Below are positions 1 through 10,941 of a DNA stretch of 64,000 nt, piece by piece (position 1 is the stretch's first letter; every line of letters starts with the position of its first letter). Below the pieces are notes generated by a model. The model ran no database searches, had not been told where the DNA came from, and saw only the letters and a program-made list of their open reading frames with translations. The translations under genes were made by a program, and so were the position numbers. Where the stretch lies: NCBI GenBank assembly GCA_029339195.1, contig JAPTJF010000053.1:124001-188000 (forward strand), read 5' to 3'. This DNA is from Micractinium sp. NFX-FRZ (taxonomy: Eukaryota > Chlorophyta > Trebouxiophyceae > Chlorellales > Chlorellaceae).

Positions 1-199
1 CAACCCCTTGCTTCGTTCACGGCCCGCACCACCTCCTGTGGTCTGGTGCAATGCCCCGCCTGCATAAGCGCTGCGCCCTCCTCCCCCGCTGCGCTGCACC
101 TGCGCCACACCCCGCTGCGCCGTGCCCCGCTCATGCAGTGTCCACTCCCACGCACCCACTCACCCTGTGCGTTGCCATGCTGTGCCGCCGCCCCTGCAG

Positions 200-292
200 C
201 TGCACATGCCTGGGCTGTCAACCTCCGCCTCCTTTGATGACCTGCTGCACCAGCTGATGATGGCAGAAGGCAGCCTCTCCTCTTCTGTGTAG
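200..292 (+). CDS. C-terminal exon of an unidentified gene (partial)
   Basis: A pyrimidine-rich stretch ending in CTGCAG at 194-199 is followed by an open frame of 30 codons closed by TAG at 290-292. The peptide begins LHMPGLSTSASFDDLL and ends in a short serine-rich tail (SLSSSV). It reads like the last exon of a gene lying mostly left of the window; positions 1-199 would then be its final intron. I recognise no family. The call rests only on the acceptor-like site and codon-like composition, so a chance frame is possible. Confidence 0.35.
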   Translation: MHMPGLSTSASFDDLLHQLMMAEGSLSSSV

Positions 293-1325
293 CTGCCCTT
301 CTCTCCTGCCTGCCGCCACACACGGCTGGCGGCTGGTGCCAGCGGCCGCCGCACCTTTGTTGAACCAGGCACTGGGCATCTGCTTTCCTGCGGGGCTGGC
401 GGCCACCCACAGACGCGATGCGCCTGGAGGCATCAGCTGCTGCGCACTGTTGGCTGCACCCGCTTGCAGAGACTCCTCTCTGCCTGCGTTGCGCTCTCCC
501 TTCTCCCTCCCTCCTGCCTCTCTGTCCCGCCCTGCTCTGCCTTTCTCTGCCCTCTGCCCCGTACCCTCATTGTTTTCCAGCTCGCAGTACCTGCTCCGTG
601 TGCTCTTGATCTCAAGTTATGGCGCTGCTTACAGCAGCAGTCCTTCCCTCTGACGCCTGCACTATACTGCTCGCCGCCCCTTCCCCTCTTCTACCTCCCG
701 AGTGCCCGATGCGCTCCCCTCCCTGCAGGCCTGTCGCATGCTGCTTCCCTGCTCCTCCCAACCCAACCCAGCTGGGTAGCGGTGTAACCCGAGGGCTGAA
801 CGGGGACAGCACACAATGTGAGGAGGACCTGGTCCGCGGCTGTTCTGTGGCACACGGTCAAGGTCTGACAAATGAGATTGGTGAAAAAGTAAGCGCATGC
901 ATTCAATGCTTGGAAGGGATGCACGGCCCATGAGTGCAGGGTGCCGGCGGGCAGCAAACGAGGCAAGGCGGCCAGATCACACGATTGATGCATTGATGCA
1001 CGCCTTCAGCCTAACAAACTGCCAGCACCAGCACAGGCCACAACTCATAAGGGGAAAGGAGCATCTTTGAACACTGGGGAAGAACACTGGGGAAGAACTG
1101 GTTGGGGAGGGCAGAGCGACGGGACCAGATGTAGCAACTTGCATTTGAAATGTGCACGACGGCGGTGGGCTATGGGCACTCTTTGAGTTAGCTCGGACCA
1201 TTCAGGACGTTCCATGCATGTGCAGCACATGCAGGGCCACAGCAGGTTCAAGCCACCTTCAAGATAAAAACCTTGCAAACACCACAGGCTTCACCCTGCC
1301 CTCCTCTTTGACGTCGCCGATCAAT
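293..1325. other. Intergenic / 3' UTR space
   Basis: No convincing exon on either strand. It presumably holds the 3' UTR of the gene ending at 292 and the 3' flank of the leftward coiled-coil ORF. One TGTAA motif (783-787) could be the polyadenylation signal for the left gene, but it is almost 500 bases past the stop. Confidence 0.4.
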
Positions 1326-2552
1326 CTACTCGGCCTGCCCCCGCTCCGCTGCCTTCACTATCTGCCGCTCCGCCTTGCCCTGCTCAGCCTTGGCCTGCCG
1401 CCTCTCCATGCCCTTCGCCACCTGCCGCCGCGCCTTGACAGCCTGCCCCAGCACCGTCACCCGCCGCCCCACGGCCTCTGCCAGCTCAGCAGACTGCAGC
1501 CGCACATCCAGCTTGGCCGCCCGCCCCTCTGCCGCCTGCCGCCGGTGCTCGGCCGCCGCTAGTTGCTGCTCCATATCAGCGGCCCGCTCTTCCGCCGCCT
1601 GCCGCCCCTCCTGAGCCTCCGCCAGCTGCGCCTCCAGCTCGGCAGCCCGCTCCTCTGCCGCCTGCCGGCCCTCCTTGGCCTCTGTTAGCTGCCGCCGCAG
1701 TTCAATCATTTTGCGCGGCCCTGACGGTGCAGCGGGCCCCTGCGCCAGCGCCAGCTCCCCCTGCAATACATCCACCCGCTGCTGTGCAGACTTCCACAGC
1801 CCGTCCAGCTTGGTGGCCCGCCACTCTGCCGCCTTCTGCCGCTCCTCCGCCTCCGCCAGCTGCTGCTCAGCTTCCGCCAGACGCAGCTCCAACGATGTGA
1901 TCCGCTTCTCCGTCCCCTGCCGCTGCTTCAGGACGGCGGCCCGATGCTGCCACCCCGACTGCTGCGCCTTGGCGAGCCCCGCTTGCAGGTCCTCCACGCG
2001 CTGCGCCGTCGACAGCCACAGGCCCTCCAGCGTGTCTGCCCGCCGCTGCGCGCCGGCGCTGACGGCCTTCCACTGCGCCGCCTGCTGCTCCGCAGCGCGG
2101 CGGGCCTGCTGCGCCTCGTTCACAGTAGCCTGCTGGTCGTCCAGCGCCCCGTGCAGGGAGGCGGCAGCGGCGTCGGCATCTTGGGCGGCCTCCTGAACAC
2201 GCGTGGACAGCGGGCGGGGCGAGAGGGGCGTCAGGCTCAAGGCAGGGAGAGCGCGGGACACTCCTTCGCCCTCTGCAGCGTATTTTAGGGTGCGCACCTG
2301 TTGTTGCAGCAGAGGAGCGGGCGCCTGCCAGGAGCTGCTGGCGTCAAGCGCGTGCTCAACTTGCCATGGAGTCCACGGGGCCGCCCTCGGGTCCATCCGC
2401 CCTCTGCTGCCCGACATATGGAGGGTGGAGAGGTAACACGGCGCGGGGAGCGCCCACCGACCGTGCGGTACAATGGGCGGTACAATGGGCTGCTTCACAA
2501 ACACCTCTTCTCCAGGCCTCTTCTCCAGGCCTCCTTCACTCCCTGGCTGCAT
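1326..2552 (-). CDS. Coiled-coil protein, intron-free ORF
   Basis: A single uninterrupted frame of up to 408 codons, unusual beside intron-dense neighbours. From about residue 115 to the end the protein is almost pure heptad-like Ala/Glu/Gln/Arg sequence, with recurring blocks such as EAQLAEAQEGRQAAEERAA, predicting one long alpha-helical coiled coil. The first 110 residues are Pro/Gly/Arg-rich and low in complexity, and the true start may be a later Met (for example MSGSRGRM). The family is not recognised; such sequences occur in many scaffold, golgin-like or cytoskeletal proteins. The opposite strand is also open for long stretches because of the repetitive GC-rich codons, so the strand was chosen on the coiled-coil signal. 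It could instead be the last exon of a larger gene. Confidence 0.5.
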   Translation of the reverse strand: MQPGSEGGLEKRPGEEVFVKQPIVPPIVPHGRWALPAPCYLSTLHMSGSRGRMDPRAAPWTPWQVEHALDASSSWQAPAPLLQQQVRTLKYAAEGEGVSRALPALSLTPLSPRPLSTRVQEAAQDADAAAASLHGALDDQQATVNEAQQARRAAEQQAAQWKAVSAGAQRRADTLEGLWLSTAQRVEDLQAGLAKAQQSGWQHRAAVLKQRQGTEKRITSLELRLAEAEQQLAEAEERQKAAEWRATKLDGLWKSAQQRVDVLQGELALAQGPAAPSGPRKMIELRRQLTEAKEGRQAAEERAAELEAQLAEAQEGRQAAEERAADMEQQLAAAEHRRQAAEGRAAKLDVRLQSAELAEAVGRRVTVLGQAVKARRQVAKGMERRQAKAEQGKAERQIVKAAERGQAE

Positions 2553-3309
2553 TGCGGCCCTCCTCCCCTTCCCTGCGTTCCTCTGGCTATGCTATCGAGC
2601 TTTCTGCCCAATGACCAGAACATGCAGGGCTGCCATAGGGGCGCATGTGAGTGGCTGCTGCAACTGCCAGCTGGTAGCAAAGCGGAATGGGCCTGGAATT
2701 GCTGGACCTCTGTGTGGTGTATTGCCCTCTGCTTGCCGCTGTACGACTGATCAGTGCCAGCTACAGGGCCATGCACGGTTGGGAAAGCGCCTTCAGTACA
2801 CTCCCCCGCAGCTTGTTGCGCAGCACCCGTGGCCAACGCCATGCCACTGAATGCCTGAGCTTGTGGTTTCTGGTGTTGCTCATTGCATGGCGCTGGTCGT
2901 TCATTGTATGGGCATGGGCCGGCATCAATTTGGGGGCGAATATGCGGGGAGCAGAGGCAGGAAGAGAACAAGCAGATGGCAGGTGAATCGTGGAGAGGAT
3001 GAAAGATACAGGGTTGATGCAAATGCGTGCAGGCGAAAAAGGGTGGGATGTCAGAAGTGGTCAGTTTGAGGGGGTTGGGTGCAGTTTGTCAAACGAGGGC
3101 CAGAGCAGGAGGGAAGAACACATGATGTGCGTGGGGGAACAGGTGCTGTCACTGCAGGCTCCCAGGCCAGCACGTGCCGCCAGCCCAGCAGCATGCCAGC
3201 CAGTTTAAACAGTAGCTAGTTCCCATCAGGTCCCACCCCCTCCAGCATCCCATCATAGTGACGAGGGGACCAGCAGCGCCACGCAGCAGCGCCAGCTCAG
3301 CGCCAGCTG
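2553..3309. other. Intergenic, nothing identified
   Basis: Open frames here have no splice-consistent structure or recognisable sequence. The stretch lies between the 5' side of the coiled-coil ORF and the 3' end of PSF1. Confidence 0.4.
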
Positions 3310-5640
3310 TCAGCTGTTGCCCGACGCCCCCACCAGCTCCAGCACCCCGTCCATGATGAGTGGGTGCACCTCATCGGAGGGCAGCCAGTGCGACTTGCCG
3401 CGCTGCAGGGAGACCTTGCCGCTGGAGAAGACGACGTCCGAGTAGTCTCGCAGCACGCGCACCTGTGGGTGTGGAGATGGGAGATGGGAGGGGAGAGAGG
3501 GGAAGAATGAGAGGACACAACAGCAGGCAGCAAGAGAGGGGGGGATATGCCGTCACAGCAGTCGCGCAGCACGCGCACCTGAGCAAGGAAATGATTAGGG
3601 GAGATGGAAAGAATGAGAGGAACACGGCAGGCAGAAGGAGGGTGAGGAGGCAACGTCTGTGCGGCTGCGCAGCACGCGAAACTGGTCGAGCGCATGGGCA
3701 TGGAGGGAGGGGAAGGCGTGGAGGGTTTTGGGGTATGGGTGTGGTGGGAGAGGTCCAAGATACGCAGCGCGCAGTCCAGGACGTACCATTCCTGCCACTC
3801 TACTCACCCACCCACCCACCCTCTCAGCTGACCATAAGGACCGGCCCAGCCCACGCATACAGCGGAGCTCACAGGTTTTTGAGGGTCTGAAACTGTAACT
3901 GATGGCAAAGTCCACCCCCCACGCACAACACCCCCTCCCCTCACCTGTACATACGGGTCGTCCGGCGGTGTGGGGTCCGCTGTGAGGTCCAGACCCACGC
4001 CGCCCCCACCACTGCGCATGTACTTGCTCAGCAGCTTGTCGTACTGCCTGCAGCCAAACGCACGTGATGGAAAATGTAGAGGTAGAGGTGAGGAAGGGCG
4101 AGGAGATAGCAGCTGCACTTGCAGGCAGTCGGGCGTGCTTCCCACAGAGAGAGGGCGGCGGAAGGTAGTAAGTGGGCGGGGGGTGGCACGAGCACTCAGA
4201 ATGTACAACACAGCATTTCAAAGACAAGCGAGTAAGCGCACTGCTGGCTGCGCAAGTAGCTCTGAGAACAGAACCTGAAGTGCTGCTGCCGCTGCTGTTC
4301 CAACAGTGCTGAGCTGGCTGGGGCGCTGCCGCCGACAGCGGCAGCATCATGCAGCAGTACAGGCGGTACCGCACCTGAAGTACTGCTGCTCCAGCGGCGA
4401 CAGCGACGCCTTGACGTGGTCCGGCAGGCTGCGGTGCGTCCACCGCAGCTCCTGTATCCGGTCTGCGCGCTCCTTGCTGCAAAGGCGCAAGGGGGAGGGG
4501 CAGGCAGAGGGATGAGACAAGGAAGCACGGGTCAGTTCTGCTGGAACACAATGCTCCTTTATCCGGTCTGCACGCTCTTTGCTGCAGGCTCATGACAAAG
4601 GCGCAGGCAGGAAGAACATGGGTGCTGCAACATGCTGGGGAGGCTGCAGGGAGGGTGGCCCGCTCCGCCCATGAACTCATCACGTAAAGCAAGCAGGTGC
4701 CGCGGACCACCGAGCACCCACAACCATGTGAGCAGCAGCAGCGCCAAGTGACCCCCTGCCTCACCACCACGCCACTGCAGAAGCCCTGCGCAAAGCAGCT
4801 GCCTCACCACCACGGCACCGCAGAAGCCCTGCGCCAAGCAGCTGCCTCACCACCACGCCACCCTCACTCACACGTAGGTGAACAGAAGGCGCTTGTTTCT
4901 GAGGATGGAAGTGTGGTACACCATGAGCTCTGACGCCTCCGCCTCGGTGCCCCGCCACCCGGCGCTCCCATCCTCTGGCTCCTCCCCCGCCTCCAGCTGG
5001 CGCTGCCGGTGCCGCTCCCGCGACTCGCTGCGGGGCGGGGGGAGGGGGCAGGGAGGGAGGTGGGCACAGAAGGAGGTGGAGAAGGGAAACAAGTGGGGCA
5101 GGCGGGCAACGGCCTACAGAGCGCAATACCAGTGATGCCCCAGTGACTGAGTGATGGAAGAGAGCAGGCAGGGTGTGCAGGTAGGTGCATGCGAGGAGCA
5201 GGGTGCACTGGCGCTGGTGCCGCTGCCGAGCTCGTGGAAGGAGGTGGATCGGAGGAAGCAAAAGCGGGTGGGGCACGGGTTGGTGCACGCAGGGTGGGAG
5301 GGGTGACGACATTTGGGCTGCCGGGCGTGTGCAAGGGGGAAGGGCGGGTGGGCCGGTTCTTCTGCACAGCTGGCGCAGTGCTCACTTGTATACGCTCGTT
5401 AACCGCTCGTGCTGCAAGTGCACCTCATCTATCACGCTGCGAAACGCCTCCTCCTGCAAACAGTCGGACCACAAACAGGGTGATGCAACAGAGGGCCTGC
5501 TGTATGCGCCGCCGCCGCTTCGAAGCGCCCCAGCCTCCGCCCACCGGTTGTCGACACGCGCTCACATTGAAGGACGGCAGGTTCTCCGCGGGGACCTGCG
5601 CCACCTCCAGCAGCAGCTCATGTGCCTGCTTGCCAAACAT
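3310..5640 (-). CDS. PSF1: GINS complex subunit PSF1 (six exons)
   Basis: Exons (minus): 5566-5640, 5386-5453, 4872-5027, 4375-4476, 3945-4047, 3310-3462; 657 nt, 218 aa, with every phase consistent. The protein starts MFGKQAHELLLEVAQ, carries the central SILRNKRLLFTYV block and the KYMRSGGGG-GLDL segment, and ends in the VRVLRDY...B-domain typical of PSF1. Length and order match the human and plant proteins of about 200 residues. PSF1 pairs with SLD5, PSF2 and PSF3 to form GINS, which joins CDC45 and MCM2-7 as the replicative helicase in the nucleus. Introns 3-5 contain exon-edge copies and a minisatellite, described separately. The upstream region is shared head-to-head with the BSD gene. 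The identification is firm; single exon edges are by eye. Confidence 0.93.
3434..3685 (-). repeat. Three copies of the PSF1 last-exon 5' edge
   Basis: The true exon begins at 3462 with codons for VRVLRDYSDV. Upstream in the intron, 3554-3581 would encode VRVLRDCCDG after a CAG, and 3653-3682 would encode FRVLRSRTDV after another CAG. The spacers between copies also match (GAGATGG...AATGAGAGGA), so a unit of roughly 100 bases is tandemly repeated. Confidence 0.75.
4453..4590 (-). repeat. Duplicate of the PSF1 exon 4 5' edge
   Basis: The plus-strand segment TATCCGGTCTGCGCGCTC at the true acceptor side (about 4454-4476) reappears as TATCCGGTCTGCACGCTC at about 4560 in the intron, including the GCTGCA acceptor sequence. 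The second copy offers an alternative acceptor. Confidence 0.7.
4753..4860. repeat. Minisatellite of about 41 bp in a PSF1 intron
   Basis: Roughly three imperfect copies of a unit containing AGCAGCTGCCTCACCACCAC and GCAGAAGCCCTGCGC lie directly behind the exon 3 donor (on the minus strand). Confidence 0.65.
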
Positions 5641-5999
5641 GCTGCCCCGCTGCAGCGCCTGAGGGTCGGCCCGAGGCTGGGGACAGGCGGCAGCAGTTGG
5701 GCGCGTCTGGGGATGAGCTGCAAGTCTGGTCCCAATCTAGCAGCACTAAGGGTGCCTTAGCGGAAGATTTCCGAGTGACAGGCACGTCAGAGCCCTCTGG
5801 TACTCAAAATTGGAGCAAAATGCGAACACACAGCATGCACAGCAGAGAAGACTTGCGAGCCCTGAGCGCCTCTCCTGGGAGTGTCGGTAGCCTGGATGAA
5901 GTGATCAGTGCAGCCGACGAGCCGGAAAGCCACGCACTCGGCACGCACTCGGCCTTCCCAAAAGGTCCCCAAGCCGTTCCGTGCGGGCAGCCCAGCGCC
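5641..5999. promoter_or_regulatory. Shared upstream region of PSF1 (-) and BSD gene (+)
   Basis: The 359 bases between the two divergent start codons should hold both 5' UTRs and promoters. I see no clear TATA box or named motif. Confidence 0.45.
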
Positions 6000-8351
6000 A
6001 TGGATTTCTGGAAGAGTGCCCTGGCGGCGGCAGAGATGGCCGCTGAGGCCGCAAAGGACCTGGGGAAGAAGGGGCTGGTGAGGCGGGGCGGGGGCGGTGC
6101 TCTGGGCAGCTATGCTCGCACGCATAACATCAGGCATGGGAGTCCCTGCACTGGGCAGCGGCGTGGGGGCAGGGGGGCGCTGCCCAATCGGCACCGTCTG
6201 CTGCCGCCGGCACCGCCCACCCGCCTCGCTCCCCCGCAGGTTACCTACCGCCCACACGTTGTACTCGTTGCGCTGCCTTTTCCGCCCGCAGGAGGTGGTG
6301 GAGGCCACCGCAGAGGAGGCCAGCAAGAAGCTGCACAACCTGAACCTGCACGACGCAATGGGCGCGGGCAGCGGCGGCGGTGCGGCCCAGCCGCCCTCCC
6401 AAGCAGAGCTGGAGGCGTATGGCGTCACTCCAGACTTTGCAGAGTTTGTGCGCACGCTCAACTACAGGTGGGATTAGTCATGAACTGGCCACCTGCCGCG
6501 CTCGGGTACTGAAGATGACGTGAGCACAGTTGCGGGGCGCACGATGACGTACAGTGTGCTGCCTGGTGGCTCTAGAACCGAGCTGCCAGCTGCAACGGGG
6601 TGGTGCCACGGCGCTGTCAAGGGCGCTGCGGGGTGTGGGGTGGGGAAGAGCTTCAAGCCCTTGAAAGCGTGCATGCTTGCCCCTCAGCCCCCTTCTCTGG
6701 TCCGCCTGCCTGCAGCACCGTCCGCGACTTCCCAGCAGAGCACCTGCTGCCAGCGGCGGACGCTCCCGGGGGCGGCGAGGGCAGCGTGGCGGCAGCGGGC
6801 GGGGCGCCTCCCTACCGCCTCAACCCCTGGCAGGCGCGCACCGCCGGCGGCTGGCTGGCCAGCGCCTTGTGGCTTTATGCCCTGCTGGCTTGTGGTGGCG
6901 TGTGTGATGTCTGCGCTGGAATGCCGGCCGAGCGTCTTTGTTTGTTGCCCCCTGTGTCCATGCGCTCCTGCAGGTGCGGCACGCCACGCTGGTGGTGCAG
7001 GCGCTGAAGGAGGTCAACGAGCTTCGCTTCGTGCTGTGCCCAAAGTGAGTCTGGATGTGTGAGGGGATGTAGCGTGAGCTGCGAGAGGCTGTGTGGGCTG
7101 TGAGAGGGCGGGGCGGGGTGGGCAGGCAGGCAGGCTGGGGAGGAGGTCCAGGCGTGCTGTCCTTGCAAGGCTGTCTCATCTCATTTCCCCCCCACATTCA
7201 AGCTTCTTTCTGCCCCCTGCCTGCAGGTACATGACGGATGAGCACTTCTGGCACGTCTACTTTACCATTGCCCGCAAGTACCTGCCGGAGGACGGCTACA
7301 GCTGGGCGCCCGGCAGGGCGCTGCCCTTTGCAGGTGGGGGGGCGGTGTGTGTGTGTGCAGGCGTGCGTGGCGTCCAGTTGTTCGCTGCCCTTCGTGGATG
7401 GGCGGGGCAGGCAGTGGGGGCGGTAGCCGTGGCGTGCTGTCAACTGCGTGCCAAACAAGCGCACTGCTCCCGCCTCCCGGCTGCTGCTGTCAAGCCTACG
7501 CTGCCAGTGCCCGCCTGCCTACATGCCTGCCTGCCTGCCTGCTCACCTGCAGACAAGGCGGCTGCAGCAGGCACCGACAGCTTCTCCCTCACGGAACTTG
7601 GGGACCAGCTGAAGCGGCTGGGCAGCAAGATTCAGAGCGCCACGTCAGCGGGGGCGCAGCGCGGGCTGCAGCTCACCTCGTCAACCTTTGGAGGCGGGGC
7701 AGGGGCGGGAGCCAGCAGCAGCAGCAGCAGCAGTGGGGGCGTGGCAGCCGGCGCGCTGCCGGCATCGTCGTCGGCATCATCGGCGGCGGTGGCGGCGCAG
7801 CCAGGCGGCGCGGGCAGCAGCAGCATGGCAGCAGCGGGGGGGGCAGCGGCAGATGCCCCCATCAGCAGCTTGCTGGAGGATGATCCAGACCTGGAGGCTT
7901 ACTTGCAGGTGGTGAGGGGTGGTGCAGGAAATTGCTTGGGTGGGGGGAGTGTGTCGCAGCGGCTGCGGGTGCTGCCGATTGCAAGTGCTGGCCCCGGCGC
8001 AACACATGGCGCCCACTGCTATGCACCCGCCTTCCAGCCATCGCGCCTTCCTGCCAATGACCTGCCCTCAAAATTGTTGACCTTGTCGGCGTGCCCTTCC
8101 CCCGCCTTGCCCCTCCCTGCCGCCGGGCGCAGGTGGCAATCAACACCAGCGGCGGCGGCAGCCAAGGGGATGAGGAGGGCAGCGGGGGGTATGATGCCGT
8201 GGGTGACGACGACCTCGACCTCGACTCGTACATCAACGAACTGTCGGCAGAGGTGGAGGCGGCAGCGGCGGCAGAGGAGGAGAGCAGTGCGGCAGCAGCG
8301 GCAGCGGCAGAGGCGGCAGAGGGGGAGGCGGCGGCGGCCAAGAAGGACTGA
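6000..8351 (+). CDS. BSD-domain protein (seven exons)
   Basis: Exons 6000-6077, 6292-6467, 6716-6833, 6974-7044, 7227-7333, 7553-7908 and 8133-8351 give 1125 nt and 374 aa in one frame. The N-terminus MDFWKSALAAAEMAAEAAK is an alanine-rich helix. The BSD domain spans exons 2-5: YGVTPDFAEFVRTLNY, a LNPWQ-VRHA junction, and YMTDEHFWHVYF with the Phe-Trp pair that names the fold. The C-terminus is Ser/Gly/Ala-rich and then acidic (DDDLDLDSYINELSAEVE) and ends KKD. Plant and algal BSD proteins of this shape are mostly uncharacterised; related BSD domains occur in TFIIH p62 and synapse-associated proteins. Intron 3 must begin with GC (CAG|GCGCGC) to give the conserved NPWQ-VRHA join, so it is probably a GC-AG intron. 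Function beyond the domain is unknown. Confidence 0.85.
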
Positions 8352-9059
8352 GCCGTGGGCTAGACCCCTCGGTGCCCTGGTTCCCTGGGCGTTCTCCATT
8401 GCCCCTGCCTGTGCCCTCCTGTACACTAGAGTGCTCTTTATTCCCCTCTGTTCTCTCGGCGCTCGCTCATTCGGCAGCGCCTCTGTTTGACACCCGAAAT
8501 CCTTGGCTCTCGATTGCTTCACATGTTGCAGACAGGAATGCTGCTGCAGCGTCAACACTCAAAAGCACTCGCGTTGTGGGCGTCGTCAGTTGGGGGAGGG
8601 TTCGGGGGCGAGAGAGATGGGGCATGATGTATGATGTATGCATGCATGCATGGTCAGGGCAGGGCAGGCAGAGATTGGAGCAGGGAAAGGGAGGGGCAGG
8701 CAAGGGAGCAGCAGTGCGGCAGGTGCGTTTGCAGGGGTACAGTAACTGGCAGTTTATCGAAGGCACAGGAGGCGTAAGCACAGGGGGGCCAGTGTTGGGT
8801 GTACACAATCAGCGAAGAGAGGGAAGGCGAATCGCTGGCGGCTGCTGCGGCCCGGCGCAGCGCACGCTCGGAAGGGTGCTGGCCATGCAGCACCCTGCCG
8901 GCGGCGGCGGGGCGGGCAGCGGGCCGAGAGGTGCATCGTCGGGTGGGTCGTGGGTGGGTTGCCGAGCTGCTGCTGCTGCACGGATGCGCGGTGCGAGCAC
9001 AGTCGCAGGCGGCCGCACGGGAGCGTGCGCCGGCGCCCGTAAGCACGCGCAGGTTTCGC
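8352..9059. other. Convergent 3' flanks
   Basis: Lies between the BSD gene stop and the Alba stop, facing each other. It contains a short ATG/CATG microsatellite near 8624-8652. No exon seen. Confidence 0.4.
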
Positions 9060-10701
9060 TCAGGCGGCGGCAGGCTCAGCGGCTGCCTCCTCCTTTGCCT
9101 CCGCCTCCTTTGCCTCCACCTCCTTTGGCTCCTTCTCCTCCCCCTTCTTCTCCCCGTTTGCAGCAGCAGCCGCAGCGGCCTCCTCGGCAGCGGCAGCGGC
9201 AGCATCCTTCTCGGCGGCAATGAGCGAGTCAAACTGCGGCAGGCGGGCGGGGTGGGCAGCGGCGGGCCGTGTTGGGCAAAACACGTCAGCGGCGCCCACA
9301 CCACATACACAGCACACACACATGCTCACGCAACATAGGCGACGCACAGAGCATAGCCAGAAGATGCGGCCTGTTGGACCCACCTCTGCGCCCTTGGCCG
9401 GCAGCACGACGAATGGCAACCCAAAGACACCCACCTCTGCGCTCTTGGCCAGCAGCAATGCATGAGCAACTAAGGCACGACCCACCTCTGCGCTCTTGGC
9501 CGGCAGCACGACAAATGGCAACCCAAAGACACCCACCAATGCCCCCCTTGGCGAGCAGCAATGCATGAGCAACTAAGGGCACGACCCACCCACCTCTGCG
9601 CTCTTGGCCAGCAGCACCTCCATCTTGGGCTTCTGCCGAGGCCGCGCGTCGTCCTCCAGAAGCTCCAGCATCGTGCCCACGCGCTTCTCAACCGCCAGCC
9701 TGGGGGAGGGGGGGAGGAGGGTCGGTCACAGAAGAGGGCAGTGAGTGAGGAGCACGGTTAGTGCTTGTGGTGGGAAGCCCACGCGCGGCTCAATTGCCAG
9801 CCTGGGGGAGCAGGGAGGGTCACAAAGAGGCCAGTCAGTGAGGAGCAGATGAATGTGGTGGGAAAGCAGCTACCGCCTTGTACCCATGCGTTTATGAATT
9901 TGCAGCCTAGTGGGAAGGAGGAGCCACGCATGAGCGTGGTGAGGAGACGGATGATGGGGACTTTGTAGTCGGGAGCAAAGCGGGGCTGTGAGGGACGGCT
10001 GCTGTGCGGGGAAGGGCAGACCGGCCACAGATGTCGACACTGCCGCCCTGCCCTGCCCTGTCTGAGCTTGCTGTACACCCTGCGCCTGCCCTCACCAGCT
10101 CAATACTTCCAAACTTTGTTCAGCAACACACGGAAAGGTCATACACACATGGCTGGTGAGTTAATGCGTGACACTCACTTGCGGGCCTTCAGAATCTCGG
10201 CCACCGTCACCATGCTGCTGCAGGCCACCCCCAGCGCTGACAGGTGCACCTCGCCGTGCTCTTGGAGCAGGCGCTGCAGGGAGGAGAGGCAGCGCCAGGC
10301 GAGGTGGAGGGAGGCGGGCAGTGTGCACGACGGCAAGCCCAGCGGCGCACGCCAGGCAGGCAGGTGGGCGGTGCAGCGGCGCAGCCTTGCACAAGCCCAC
10401 CGCTGTGGTCGGGGCTGAGGCTAAGGCTGCGTCACTTTGAAGCGTATCAGGGCGTTGCAGGGAAGCTGGCCTGCCACGCTGCTTTGTTCTTAAAAGGGCG
10501 GCACCAAAAGGCGGCGGCGGCGGGGGCGGCGCGCACCTTGGCTGCGGGGATGTAGGAGATGGGCTTGCGCATCGACGAGATCAGCAGCCTGCACATGAGG
10601 GCGGGTGGCGGGTGAGCATGCTGCTCCGCCCCAGCACCTCCCCGCGCCGGCAACGCATCGCCGCGCCCTCACCTGGCGGGGTGCTCCTGTGTCGTCGTCA
10701 T
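9060..10701 (-). CDS. Alba-domain nucleic-acid-binding protein (five exons)
   Basis: Exons (minus): 10673-10701, 10537-10588, 10179-10273, 9594-9699, 9060-9233; 456 nt, 151 aa. The Alba fold is recognisable in order: LLISSMRKPISYIPAAK, then HGEVHLSALGVACSSMVTVAEILK, then LAVEKRV, then RPRQKPKMEVLLAKSAEFD. These match the beta-alpha-beta pattern of plant and algal Alba proteins, which bind RNA or DNA. The tail is Ala/Glu/Lys-rich and of low complexity (KEAEAKEEAAAEPAAA), and lacks the RGG tail of the larger Alba class, so this is probably the short class. It shares a short upstream region with Rubisco activase. The last intron carries an array of copies of the exon 4 3' edge. Confidence 0.88.
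9381..9620 (-). repeat. Array of Alba exon 4 3'-edge copies
   Basis: The real exon end plus donor (plus strand CACCTCTGCGCTCTTGGCCA at 9591) recurs at about 9381, 9431 and 9482. A more decayed form lies near 9533. The interleaved spacers (AGCAATGCATGAGCAACTAA and ACAAATGGCAACCCAAAGAC) are shared too, indicating stepwise tandem duplication of about 50-110 bp units. Each copy keeps a usable GTGGGT-type donor. Confidence 0.8.
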
Positions 10702-10941
10702 GGCTGCGGGGCTGTCTTGCACGTCGAATTGGCTCGGGTTCTGGGCACCGGGGGCTGCGGGTGAAGGAAGAAACTGTCCCCGAGCCAGCTTGGACGCAGC
10801 ACGCAGCACGCTCTGATGGTAGAGTCTGGATTGAAAGCTGCGTGGGGCTGCCGAGAAGCCCCTCTGTTGCCGTGCATTGCTTGCCCATCATCTGCCAATC
10901 TTCTCTGGACGCCCCAGCCAGCAACAGCGACACAGAGCACC
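10702..10941. promoter_or_regulatory. Divergent upstream region of Alba (-) and Rubisco activase (+)
   Basis: Only 240 bases separate the two start codons, so the 5' UTRs and promoters must be very compact or overlap. No motif could be named with confidence. Confidence 0.45.

Noticed and set aside
1675..2288. Long plus-strand frames opposite the coiled-coil ORF
   Set aside because: Cys/Ser/Ala-rich mirror translations of repetitive GC-rich codons; the minus frame has coherent heptads.
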